A stretch of 64,000 nt of DNA from Cyathus striatus. Lineage: Eukaryota > Basidiomycota > Agaricomycetes > Agaricales > Nidulariaceae. Below, piece by piece: positions 45,838 to 56,677 of the stretch (within the stretch, counting starts at the first letter, position 1; each line of letters begins with the position of its first letter). Location: positions 4,464,001 to 4,528,000 of the forward strand of contig JAOVFP010000011.1 of the NCBI GenBank assembly GCA_025738555.1, read 5' to 3'. The translations under genes and the position numbers were made by a program. The notes under the pieces are model-generated. The model searched no databases, was not told the origin of the DNA, and was given only the letters and a program-made list of their open reading frames with translations.

Positions 45838-47431
45838 ATGACTACCCACAAGCGCAACAGCCTTGACCACCGCATGCTCAAGGTCAGACAAGGCCCTGGC
45901 AGTACCGCCGCCACTGGCAACGAAACTAAGGAAGAGGGAAGCACTGGCAATGCTGAGGACACCCCTAGCATCGAGAGTCCTCCAACCCCATCTAGTGAGC
46001 TCGGAACTGAGCGCTTCCAAACAATGGCTAATCTCTAGATGATATAGCTACCTCCAGCACCCCAGCGTCTTCACCCTCTCCGTCCAGTACCACGGAGAAA
46101 GCTTCCTCGACGACTGTCATTCCCTCGTCTACCACCACTTCGTCAACTCCTGTACGGTCTAGCACCTCATCTCAGGCGGTCACTCAGGAGACAAGCACCA
46201 CCTCCTCAACGACGAGCTCTACCGCGACATCCTCGAGCGCTACGTCTAGTTCTACCACATCGTCTACTAGCTCTACCTCCGCTTCCACCTCCAGCACTCC
46301 TTCGTCATCAAGCACCATCGCTACTTCTTCGGTTACCTCGGTAGGCGTCTTCTCCTAACTGTCACCTCTTTTTTTCAAGCTAATTTCTATCCGAACACTA
46401 GAAGACCACCATTACCTCGGTTCCGACTACCACTTCCGCTGGCCGCCTCGTTCAGACCAGTTCATTTGCCAGCGTATCTCGCACTTCGATTGGCAGCGAC
46501 TCGACTATCTCTGCGTCTGCTATCCCAAGCGGAACTTCCACTGGTGCACTTGGCACCGGTGCTATTGTTGGAACTATAGTTGGAGCTATCGCCGGACTTG
46601 CTGTTGTCGGTTTCATCGTTATGTTCCTGCTTGTAAGTTTCATCATTAAAGGATCCTACATATTTCCCCCTGGTAAAAAGTACGTATTTCTGACTTTTGC
46701 CTTAGCGTCGCTACCGTAAGAGGAGCCGCCGTAGTATCTTCTATCCTACCGACTTCCGCACCTCCACTGCCTTCCCGGACACTAGCGCCTCGCTCGATGC
46801 TCCTCATATGGGCCAGCGCGGACATACTGTTGCTCCCTCCATTGGCAGTGGCGCTGGTATTGCAGGAATGGGCGCCGGCGCATACGGTGCTGTTGGAACC
46901 TCCGCTACCGCTTCCGATGCCAATGGCAATGCAGCTACCGCTGCTGCTGCTGCTGCAGCGGCTAAATTGCAAGAGCGTCCCAAGTATACTTATGGCCAAG
47001 ACCCCAATAACAACGGGTATGGGTCTAGCAATGGTACTCGTCAAGAAACCGCTTTGGATGAACAGGACAGTGAGATTGGCCACGGAGCATATTCTTCCCA
47101 GCCTCAAGTGCAGATGGCGTATAACCCCGAGGCATATGGGTCGTATGCAACGTATCAGGATACTGGTGCTGGGTATCAAGACGCGCAGAGGCAATATCAG
47201 GGCCAGCAAGGGTACCAAAATTATGATCAAAATGCATACTATGATCAACAACAACATGGGCACCAACAGGAGGCGTATGATTATGATTATGTTGTTGCTG
47301 GAGCGCCGCCTGTTCCTCCCACTGCTGGGCAGACTCCAGTTCAGGGTCCAAATGCCGGTGTGGGCTCCAATAAGAGGGCCGTGAATACCCGAAGCATTGT
47401 TGCCGATGAAGATGTCTACGGTGGTATCTAA
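45838..47431 (+). CDS. Ser/Thr-rich single-pass membrane protein (Mid2/Wsc-like architecture)
   Basis: Probable plasma-membrane protein with a heavily O-glycosylated, mechanosensor-like stalk, as in yeast Mid2 or Wsc sensors; no WSC cysteine domain is present. Exons 45838-45994, 46048-46340, 46402-46632 and 46706-47431 give 468 residues. After about 50 residues come about 130 residues that are mostly Ser and Thr. Next is one transmembrane helix (GAIVGTIVGAIAGLAVVGFI), then the basic stop-transfer RRYRKRSRRS, and a 200-residue cytoplasmic tail rich in Gly, Ala, Tyr and Gln with repeated Tyr-Gln pairs. The N-terminus (MTTHKRNSLDHRMLKVRQ) is not a signal peptide, so either the true first exon lies upstream or insertion is type III. 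Function inferred from layout only. Confidence 0.7.
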
Positions 47432-49057
47432 GTGACGGGTTGAAGAAAACTCGTTGAAGAAAATAAGAAAATTCCGGCGTCCGGCGCGTTCAGAGTCTTC
47501 TCGTTTTTGGTGTTTTTATATTTCCTGTTCATTGTTTTCCTTTCCTCCTCCGGTTGATCTGGACAATATCCCTGGATACTGGGGGCTGAGGGCAGGTTAT
47601 ACGAAAGACGTCATTGCTGGGGAACTTTCTGTGCTCGCTGGCGGCCTTTTTCTTTCTCGTGTTCTTTGATCATCCTCATGCTCTTATCACGCCCCATGCC
47701 TCCGTCTTTTTCACAACCACAACCACATTCTCTCCCATGTCCCGATATCCACATTTTATCATGTCTGTGCGTGTCCCTGTTTGTTATACTCTTCACTGTA
47801 CACGTGTGCCTTTTTAGGCCCACCCTTCGAATACCCCTTTTCCCAGTCGAATGTTCATCCTTGTGCGCATACTTCTTTCATACACGCCCTCATTGATCAT
47901 GCCCCAACCCCGCCGCCCTCGCCGCAAGCCATTACCACTTTCGACTTACACCGCTCTCTTCGTCATGATTATCCTCCCCTCCCTCTAGTATACCCTACCA
48001 AGGTTCTCATCCTTCATGTTCTATCCTTGGTTTTGGATTCTTTTTATTTAACTTTTTTCACTCTACTATCGATTACTTGTTTTTTATTCATTGATTCTTC
48101 TGTTGGATAGGAGTGTGTGTTTTATTTTAGTAGGCTCTTGAATTATTTCTTTTTTATGCGATGTTATAGTTTGAAAGCCAGAGTGAAATTGTTCTGAATT
48201 TATTTATTGGTTTTATAATTCATGAATGTTGCTGAAACTAAGGGCTGTGATATATTGTTAGTAGTAGAGGATTGGTAGAAATCATCGTCACTCTAAACTC
48301 GTGTTTAGTATAAACTAGAGCTCTCCTCAGCCTGCAGCCGTGGTTCTCTCTAATTTGTATGTAGAAGTGGGATTCCCGTCTGCGTCAAGCATGATTTAAA
48401 TTTTCTTAAACAGTTTTCGTGTACGACTCGGAATATTCATTCAGCCGTAGAACTTCAAGGAACAACCAAATTCAGTGGATCTGGAGCACAGTGAATACTT
48501 AGAGATTCTTATAGACCGCCAAAATACAGGTCAGAAAGCAGCGTATCGAACTTGGTCGAAAAATCATGCTAGCCCACGGCTTCGAGTCTAGAAGAATACC
48601 TACAAGTTTATTAGAATTATGCTGTGAAATAACATCGTAGTTCTTTGAAACAAGAAGCCACTAAAGTCGAGATAAGGTATAAATGGACGCAATCACAAGG
48701 CACAAGCTTGCTATTTGGATATGTAAGTTGTGATTCGTGAAGCCCAGACATTATATCGGAAGAAATCATGAAATGATCAAGTCACAGATTATCAGATGTC
48801 CTGTTGGTCCATGGCAGTGTGCACTGTGGGTGCGTCCACGCTGGAGATGCAACGAAAGAACTAGAACTTGGCAGTAGAACGCCAACAGCATGATTGTTTG
48901 CGAAATGGCTTTGAAACAAACAACACGTTGGAGACTCGCGCTCAAGTGACTTGCTACGTCTGGCCATCGCCATCTATCACCATTGTCTCATGTTGATTCT
49001 ACGATTCTGGAATGCCAAAGCTTTCTCTGAGTTCTAAATCATAAAGTCGTGTCAACA
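47432..49057. other. Intergenic region, 1.6 kb
   Basis: Holds the 3' flank of the membrane protein, pyrimidine-rich to about 48080 with T runs, then AT-rich sequence. The overlapping plus frames at 47611-48110 come from the C/T-rich composition and carry no motif. No RNA gene or repeat was recognised. Confidence 0.4.
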
Positions 49058-52025
49058 ATGGTTTCATATCGTCGACATCTCTCCTCTCGCAGGACCAGCA
49101 CCACTATTAAACCATCCCACTACATCCCCCCCATAACGCGTTCTTTTGAAGATCTCTTAGACTCAGACGTTATCATGGCCGATATCCCACTTTTTCCTAT
49201 CGATACTCGTGTTACTCGACGGACCCCCACGCGTCCACGCTCAGTTCCAGCGAATGAACCGACTATACGCGGAATACCTCCTCGTGTCGCGGAACGTTTG
49301 ACCAACACTGCAACTCAGTCCACTCCTAGGCGTGGCGACCTAGGTACTGAGAGCGATCACCATTCTGGAAGTGCAGTCAGGGCAGATGATGAAGCACGGA
49401 ATATCAAAACTTTCGAGTTATGGGCAAAGTGCCACATGGCCTTTGATTCTTCTGAGGATGGGACGATTGAACAGTTTCTGAAGGAGTACGTGCCGTCTAA
49501 TGTGTCTTCGCTTCCAGTATCTGCAAGGTTGGCAAAGGCCCTGCCCCTGTTTGCGAGAAAGGTACCAAACGAAGGAAAAGAAGACCTAACCTACCGCCCT
49601 CTTGTGAGTTCCTTCGTATGTCTATACATCTCACAACTCTGATCAGCTTTCAGACTACACTACTCGCCGGAAGCCAGACGAGTTTTCCTAAAGCAAAGAC
49701 GATCGAATTTCAGGATACACATTCTCGATGCCTTCCCGGCCCTACCGAATACGATCATGCCACTGGACCTGATATCCTGGGTGCATATCCCGGGCTGGGC
49801 ACTCCACCGTCAAACGCGGGCTGGGATCAATATACTCTCCCGATTGAAGTAAAAAGAGAACCTGATCCAGTGGATCCGAAATCCGACACAATCTCCGCCA
49901 CTGCATATAACGTCGGTACAATAGCACAACTAGTCAAGAACGCAAGAAATCTCCTCTTTGCCTCATCGTGCTGTTACGTATTTGTGATTGGAGTGTATTC
50001 GACAACGCATCAAATGCGTATTTATCGCTTCGACCGCTCCGGAAGTGTCTCTTGTGGCTTTAACTATCTCCAGAAACCCCAGGTAATTCGGGAGTTCCTC
50101 TGGCGCCTAGTCAATCCTCTTCATGGCATTCCCAATACTATTGTCGGTTGGGATGAAACGATACGACTTCCCAATACAAGGGATATAAAAATAATGCAGG
50201 AAGAGGTTAAACGATTCGATTCTTCCGTCATACTTGACAAAAGTAACTGTCGATGGGTCAAAGTTCGATTGAATCGTGATGCTTTCTTGTCGCGAAGGAT
50301 CAATGAGGATTCTTCAAGTGGCTCAACTAGATCCTCTGTTGCAACCACCGATGACGATCAAGATCTTCCTTATTGTACGTCCTGGTTTCTTTTCGTTTTA
50401 TTGTATCAGGTCTAATAGCTTCTTAGATGATGTAGAAGGTTTTACGTTCGGACCAGCTCTTTACAAGTCTTCTGGCCTTTTCTCTCGCGCGACTTATGTC
50501 ACTAGGATTTTGGTGGAAGTACCAGATCATGGCTACCACGAATTTGTCATGAAGGATGCTTGGCACCAACGAATTCGTAGGCCTGAATCTGAATTCTACG
50601 AGAGGATCCAGGAACGTTATGCCGAGCTGAGGACAAAGCCAGAATTTGATTGGGTCAGGAAGATTTATCCTGATGTTGATAGTGATCCGACCTGGATTCC
50701 TGGGTTATCTGAATATTATGGTTACTTGGATCTTGCCGACATTGACACCGACTCTGGGACTGATTCAGAACGAGGACACACCACAGCGACGCGACGCCTT
50801 TTCAATGAAGATGAATCTTCGGAACGCACCAGAGGTCGGGCCCTCACTGGACCTGTCGGACGTCCGTTATCGGATTTTCCTAGCACGAATGGCCTTGCCG
50901 TGGCAATAAGAGACGCAGTGATAGGTAAGTTCTAAGCTTCATTTTTTGCGTTGTCGTGACATCCTGAACATCGATACAGGTCATTTCATCGCTCGGTCCT
51001 GCGGCGTCCTTCATCGAGATGTCAGTAACGGAAATGTCCTGATAGTAGAGAAATCCGGTAGACTACAAGGGTTTCTGCATGATTTTGACTACGCAACATT
51101 CCAACCCTGTGATTTTGGGTTGAACAAGGCTGGGGACGAAGTTATCCTTGATAGTCAACCGAATCCTCACAAAGAGCTGACAGTAAGAGTTTTATTTTGT
51201 CCTATGATCAACGGAAAGAAACTTATGTGATATCACTAGGGTACTCAACAGTTCATGGCAATCGAAGTACTTGCTGAGAAAGACCACTACGATCATCATG
51301 ACCTTGAATCCTTTTACTGGGTTATTGTCTGGATTCTTCTTCACTACTCAAAACACACTCATGAATATCGAGAGGAGGCATGTACAAAGTTTTTCGATCA
51401 CTCTGACAAGGGGGATGCAAAGACCCACAAACTAGCATGGGTTCTTCTGCCAGACCCCGAGCCATTAATGGTCGAAGACAATCTCCCGTTAAATACACTG
51501 ATACAGGACCTACGGGAGATAATTAGGCGTCCGTTTTTTATGAAGCGCAACAAACTCTACCCGAATCACATGGAATTTGCCGAGCTTTTGCATGAAATGA
51601 TCAATGTTCCCGGTTGGCCTGAGGACGATAGCAGAAAAGACTACATAAGACCAGGACGACGAGTTGCTACACAAGTGCCAGCTGTCTCTGTTAAGGCTTC
51701 TCGTTCTTCCAAGCTTTCTTCTGTTATAAGCGTTCGAGATGGCGATATACTTGATGAGGATATGGGCGCGGATGACATTGAAGTTCAAACAGCAGCGAAT
51801 ATTCCGCTACCGAAGAGCTTTGCTTCTGAGCCACCACAAAGCAAGGTGTCGTCAGTCGATTCAGGCGCTCGCCGCTCCAACCGTCTCGCTATGAAAAGGA
51901 CATCTGTACAAATTACTAGTCCAGAGCCTGCCCATGCATCTTCCAGTATTCAGACTTCGCAAAGTCTGAAGAGGCGGTCTTCCGCCATAGAAGGAGAAGG
52001 CTATCCAAGGAAAAGGCGCCGCTAA
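49058..52025 (+). CDS. FunK1-type protein kinase
   Basis: Member of the fungal-specific FunK1 kinase family, expanded in mushroom-forming fungi; targets unknown. Exons 49058-49603, 49654-50374, 50427-50924, 50980-51182 and 51240-52025 give 917 residues. The N-lobe Lys is probably in FVMKDAW (about residue 463). The catalytic loop is VLHRDVSNGNVL (about 600), with Asp base and Asn. The metal-binding triplet is Asp-Phe-Asp (HDFDYA) instead of Asp-Phe-Gly. GTQQFMAIEVL is the activation-segment end, followed by HHDLESFYWVIVWILLHY, a signature of the family. A long disordered N-terminus and a basic Ser-rich C-terminal tail (SLKRRSSAIEGEGYPRKRRR) that may be a nuclear localisation signal frame the domain. 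All exon junctions keep frame. Confidence 0.88.
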
Positions 52026-52465
52026 TCTGGATCGCGTCGCAGTGAACAGAGAGTGAGAGGCTTCAAGTTTACTTGTATTTTTTAATTTTTACTTTTACAT
52101 CATCTAACACGGACATCATTACATCCATCTACTGTACATATTGCTTTCATCATATGCTATCTTCTTTAGAGTTACCAATCACAATTATCATCTCACTATT
52201 ATTACAACATGTAACTGTACACTTGGATCTGATACCTTGCATACTATACTTATAATATCTGCATCGAGTACTTAATGACGAGCCTTAAGTATGAACTTCA
52301 TTGGAGGGGACTATAAGCAGTAGTGTCAACTTCAAGCGGCAATACAAGAAAGGGCAAAAAGAAGAAACACTGTAAGATGATAAACATAAATTGAGGATCC
52401 AACCCCGCGAGCTGAACAAAATGCAAAACTGAATTCACACGAACCTTGCTTACCCAAAGACTACT
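52026..52465. other. Spacer between FunK1 kinase and U6
   Basis: About 440 bases, AT-rich, no gene. It contains the kinase 3' flank and the presumed U6 upstream promoter, but a clear TATA box about 30 bases before U6 was not seen. Confidence 0.4.
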
Positions 52466-52489
52466 GTCCCCTTCGGGGTGACATACGAA

Positions 52490-52520
<31 letters not shown>

Positions 52521-52585
52521 GGCCCCTGCACAAGGATGACACGCTTTCCCGGAGTGGTAGACCTACGGGTCTCAATATTTATTTT
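52466..52585 (+). ncRNA. U6: U6 spliceosomal snRNA
   Basis: Catalytic RNA of the spliceosome, normally made by RNA polymerase III. The 5' stem-loop is GTCCCCTTCGGGGTGAC with a UUCG loop. The invariant core follows: AATTGGAACGATACAGAGAA with the ACAGAGA box that pairs with the 5' splice site, then GATTAGCATGGCCCCTGCAC with the AGC triad, then AAGGATGACACGC. Downstream of the core the sequence is not the usual one: it has a short hairpin AGACC-TACG-GGTCT and then ATTTATTTTATT. I end it at the first TTTT (52582-52585), so the 3' boundary is approximate. Confidence 0.92.
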
Positions 52586-52850
52586 ATTGGCCGTCTCGAA
52601 TCTTTTGTTGAAAGGCCTTGAAAAAAATTAACTCGCTGAATACCTAATTAATACCCATCATTCATAATTACTCAATAATTACTCAACTTGCAATTAAAAA
52701 CAACCTCTTCACAACATACTCATATGTAAAAACCAAAAAGAAGTTTATTTCGGACATGATAGATATCCTATAGGCTATGTGGCTTGAATACTAACTAACA
52801 CAGGCAAATTTCTAGTAGTGCACCTTAACTGCTTTCTATGTACAGTCTAA

Positions 52851-53245
52851 CACCTCAGACAAGGGTGGATCGGATCGCTGTAAATATGGTACAACCCGAT
52901 TTACTTAACAATTAGAATAGTTATTAAAATATGTTATCTGACCGATGTGTGAGCAAATCTAGAATATGTGCAAGAATAGGAAAACTGACCGATCCATGCA
53001 ACATATTTACAATAAGATCCGTGACCCCATCCGTTCCTAGGCCAATCGGAAAAATTTCGGAGGCTCGGTTCACATTGCACAGGTAAAATCGGCATGAAAC
53101 AATTGGAACAATAAGCAGATGTATTACCCAATTTAGAATTTTCTAATGCATCTGACACATTACATATTTTATGGCATATTCTAATTGTTACAAAAATCGG
53201 GATGTACCATATTTACATGAACCCGATTTAGGCCTGTCTGAGGTG
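52851..53245. mobile_element. MITE, CACCTCAGAC family (395 bases), PIF/Harbinger-like
   Basis: Inverted ends of about 90 bases. The left begins CACCTCAGACAAGGGTGG and continues TGTAAATATGGTACAACCCG and TAACAATTAGAATA. The right, reverse-complemented, gives CACCTCAGACAGGCCTAA, TGTAAATATGGTACATCCCG and TAACAATTAGAATA. TAA flanks both sides (52848-52850 and 53246-53248), a 3-base target duplication of the TWA type used by PIF/Harbinger elements. No coding capacity. It lies between U6 and the O-acetyltransferase gene and shares its ends with the element at 14301-14422. Confidence 0.85.
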
Positions 53246-53432
53246 TAAGTGCCTGAGTGAACAGGAAGTTGAATCGGACCCGGGTTCCGGATTCCGGTAA
53301 AGAGACACGTCGGCGTCGCTACCCCGATCGTCTTGGACGCTGCATTTCAAGTTTGCTCTTCTCGTTGTCTTCTGGCCAAGTCGTGTTTTTGTCTCTTACG
53401 TTCTTCTATATCACCCACCAGTATTATTCGCA

Positions 53433-54212
53433 ATGAGTACCATCGATTTCAAGGGGTCAGGACGCTTCGACCCTTCAAACGATCCCCAGTACCACGTTAT
53501 GCTGCGAGGCGAGCTCTATACGGCAGTCACGCCAGCTCTTATCGCCTCCAGATCAGAATGTGCTACGCTCTGCCACCAATTCAATAGCACTGCGCCTTCT
53601 CTGTCTCAGCTGGATCGCGCCAATTTACTGAATCGCATTCTAGGCCTGCCGCCAGTCCCAGCTGATGCTCCCGAAGAAGTGCTTAACAACCGTCCATGGA
53701 TAGAACCTCCTTTTCACTGCGATTATGGAATGCACATCACCCTGGGGGACAATGTATTCATTAACTTCAACTGTACCATCCTCGATCCTGCTCGCGTCAC
53801 GATAGGGTCTAGAACGCTCATGGGTCCTAATGTGAGCTTCTTTACTGCTGGACATCCTCTGAATGCGCAAGTGCGTAACGGAACGAGTGGGCCAGAGTTC
53901 GGGAAGGAGATAGTTGTGGGAGAAGATTGCTGGTTGGGAGGAAACGTTGTTGTACTTCCTGGTGTGAAGATTGGCAATGGTGTCGTCATAGGTGCAGGAG
54001 CTGTGGTGACGAAGGATGTAGAAGACCATGTCGTTGTAGCCGGGAACCCTGCGAGGGTTGTTAAACGACTTAATGCTCCTATGGAAGGGAGCGCTATCCA
54101 GAGCCAGTCGAAGGAACAGAAGGTTGCTGCCCTTCTTAAGAGGTTAGAGGTGGCTGAGAAGGAAATGAACGATATCAAGCAAAAGTTAGGAAAGCTGGCT
54201 CAGGACAGTTGA
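53433..54212 (+). CDS. Sugar O-acetyltransferase (maltose/galactoside acetyltransferase family)
   Basis: Transfers acetyl from acetyl-CoA to a sugar hydroxyl; left-handed beta-helix enzyme of the NodL/LacA/Maa branch, often found in fungi and bacteria. One exon, 259 residues. The N-terminal helical cap is YHVMLRGELYTAVTPALIAS, then CHQFNST, as in Maa. The central part includes PFHCDYGMHITLGDNVFINF, the catalytic-His loop FFTAGHPL, IVVGEDCWLGGNVVVLPGVK, and IGNGVVIGAGAVVTKDVEDH followed by GNPARVVKRL. Hexapeptide repeats are visible through residues 95-205. The C-terminus extends past the core by about 40 residues into a charged coiled-coil-like helix (KEQKVAALLKRLEVAEKEMN) that may aid trimerisation. 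Cytosolic. Confidence 0.9.
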   Translation: MSTIDFKGSGRFDPSNDPQYHVMLRGELYTAVTPALIASRSECATLCHQFNSTAPSLSQLDRANLLNRILGLPPVPADAPEEVLNNRPWIEPPFHCDYGMHITLGDNVFINFNCTILDPARVTIGSRTLMGPNVSFFTAGHPLNAQVRNGTSGPEFGKEIVVGEDCWLGGNVVVLPGVKIGNGVVIGAGAVVTKDVEDHVVVAGNPARVVKRLNAPMEGSAIQSQSKEQKVAALLKRLEVAEKEMNDIKQKLGKLAQDS

Positions 54213-54710
54213 TCATATCGAACTACTAGATATTGTTGGACAAGTGTTAGAAATTGGAATAAGTACCCGACTTCACCTCAGAAGTTTTCATCGCGGGAGT
54301 TAATTGCACAAATTTGAAACCCTACGAGCCTGCATTCCTCAGAGGAGCATAAGATAACCAGCGTTGGGCCTAAGGTTTCGTGATATTTCGTTAAGTAGTA
54401 CGAATTGAATACGAAAGGGCAACTTAGGTTCACTGTAGTTGTATGAGAAACCGTAAAGCTTTAAATATAGCAAAAGATGTACTTTGTAGTGACATAATTA
54501 CAGGCAGTAATGTACTTATGAACTTAACTAAGCTTGAGTTGACGGGGTTCGGGATTTGGTGACCAGGTCGCGCGTTACGTCACGTGTGCGTGACCGTACC
54601 TACACGATCAGACTTGGTAGGCTAGCGCTTCCCAGAACCACTTACTCCCACTAACACCAGACGGACGAGCATTTCTCCTGACGTTCACCAACCTATCAAC
54701 GGAAGCATCT
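54213..54710. other. Intergenic region before the HIRIP3-like gene
   Basis: About 500 bases without a gene. It contains CGTCACGTGTGCGTGACCG at about 54579-54597, an imperfect palindrome around a CACGTG E-box, 110-130 bases before the start codon; this could bind a bHLH factor. That reading is inferred from the motif only. Confidence 0.4.
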
Positions 54711-56571
54711 ATGTCAGTACCAGAGATTCACGAGCTCGAGGAGGCAGCAAAGAAGATCGTTCACCATGCGATGAGAGCTGGAACAGCCAGGCAGGTTATT
54801 CTCTGTCCATATCATCCCGCTGTTCCTAAACATATATATATTCATGTCTTACAGCTCGTTAACACCAAGAATTGTGAGACAGGAACTTGAGAAAACACTC
54901 TCTCTTAAGCAAGGGTCTTTGGACGACAAGAAGTACAAGGACCCCCTGAAAGCTGCAATTAAGCGCGCAGCGGTATGTATTGATCCCACTTAATCTACAT
55001 GATTCAATATCATGCTAATATATGGGAACGTTCAGGAAGAAAACCCTTTCGCGGGAGAAACCTCTGAGGATAGCCCTAAGGCTACTGCTACAACGCGCCT
55101 GAAGAAGAAGCGAACCTCAGACGAAGGCCCTAGCAAATCATCTTCTACTTCTGGGGCGAAGAAGGCGAAAGAAGCAGTTGTAAAGTCGGATAAGAAATCA
55201 ATTTCAAGGAGAAAGGTGCAGAAGAAAGATACCAAGGAGTATAAATCCGCTGTATGTCTGCATACGCGACAATGCCCCGCCCTCAAACTAACTGCATGCA
55301 GGAACACGTTCCTACATCAGACGTGGAGATGGATGAACCTAAATCTGAAAAAGAAGATGACGCAGTGGTGGAGAGCAAAGTTTGTCGTATAAGTTTGTCC
55401 TTTGCATTAGTGCGCTGACTCTTTATAGGACGACCGGGCTGATATAACTCCCAGAAAACGAAGAAAAGTTGTGGCCTCTGATAGTGAAGAGGACGACGAA
55501 CAGGAGCCTAAACCACGTACTGAAGTAAAGCCAGCATCGAAAGTCAAATCGAAAGATGAAGATGTACGACTCCACTGTGGACTTTGTCGCAGTAGCTACT
55601 TACATTACTACAGGAGGCAATCAAGAGTGAATCTGATACTCATGATTCCGATCCACCTTCAAAGGATAGGGGCAAGGGAAAGCAAAAAGTGCGCAGGCAA
55701 TATAGTTTGGTTTATATCATCTAACACTTTACGTTATTAGACAAAGGCAAAAGTGGAAGAGGTACTACAGCCCATAATGCTCAATTTTACAAAGCATGTC
55801 TTTATGGCTTCTTCTAGGATGCGGACAAAAGCGAGTCAGAACTCTCGGTTCTTATCGACGAACCTCCGAAACGCAAGAGAAAAGCAAAGGAAACGAAGGT
55901 ATGTATCCTCTGAGCCTCAGGAATATATTTATATCTACCATGAGCAGGAACCAAAGAAAACCTCTAAAAAATCAAAAGCCGGCGCGAAAGGTTCAGCCGG
56001 TCTGAGCAAAGAAGAGGAGACCATAAAACGGTTGAAGGTGATGCTTTCATATATACTTGCACAGTGCATCACTAATACATAATATCGTCTAGTCATTTGT
56101 CGTAGCTTGTGGTGTCCGTAAAGTGTGGTCCAAGGTGTTCCAAGGCATCGATTCTCCCCAGCAGCAGATTAAGAAGTTAAGAGAGATTCTTGCCGATCTT
56201 GGTATGTCCGGTCGCATGAGTATGGAGCAGGCAAAAGCTATAAAAGAGAAACGAGAACTGGCCAAGGAACTTGGTATGCTCATACTTTTGACTCAAACTT
56301 CCATATTAACGGAACGCAGAGGAAGTGCAACAGTTTGAAAAGTCTGTTGTGGGCTCTTCAAAACGTGGGTCAAAAGCTGCAGAAAAGGAAAATAGCAGTG
56401 ACTCAGAAAATGCCAGCGACTCAGAATCAGAAACTGAAGCTGTTCCGCGAAAGCGAGCGGTAGGTCTTCATTCAATGAGATTCGAGTTGGTTCCTTATTT
56501 ATCTTCTCAAGCGAAATGCACGACAGAGTATCATGGCGTTCTTACAGGACCAAAGTGATGATAGCGACTAA
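54711..56571 (+). CDS. HIRIP3-like histone-chaperone-associated protein with DEK-C-like N-terminus
   Basis: Nuclear protein resembling HIRA-interacting protein 3, which binds H2A-H2B through a CHZ-type motif. Twelve exons: 54711-54790, 54855-54972, 55036-55251, 55302-55379, 55429-55563, 55614-55688, 55741-55761, 55818-55898, 55948-56037, 56093-56273, 56320-56459 and 56548-56571, giving 412 residues. N-terminal helices (SLTPRIVRQELEKTLSLKQG) look like a DEK C-terminal DNA-binding domain. The middle is acidic and Lys/Ser-rich, disordered, with basic clusters (PPKRKRKAKE). The conserved C-terminal domain reads VVACGVRKVWSKVFQGI, then IKKLREILADLGMSGRMS and KAIKEKRELAKELEE. It ends with acidic Ser/Asp repeats. 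Intron 1 appears to be GC-AG (gcaggt donor), and exon 7 is only 21 bases. Confidence 0.8.
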
Positions 56572-56677
56572 TGACGTCCTTGAATACTATATATCATATT
56601 TACTTGACCGGAACTAACAATGGTAGTTACAAATAGCTAATATACAAACTCAGGATCCAACAACTGTGAATCACTCA

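Noticed and set aside
48561..48620. tRNA-like TTCGAGTC motif near 48580
   Set aside because: No cloverleaf, acceptor stem or A-box could be placed around it.
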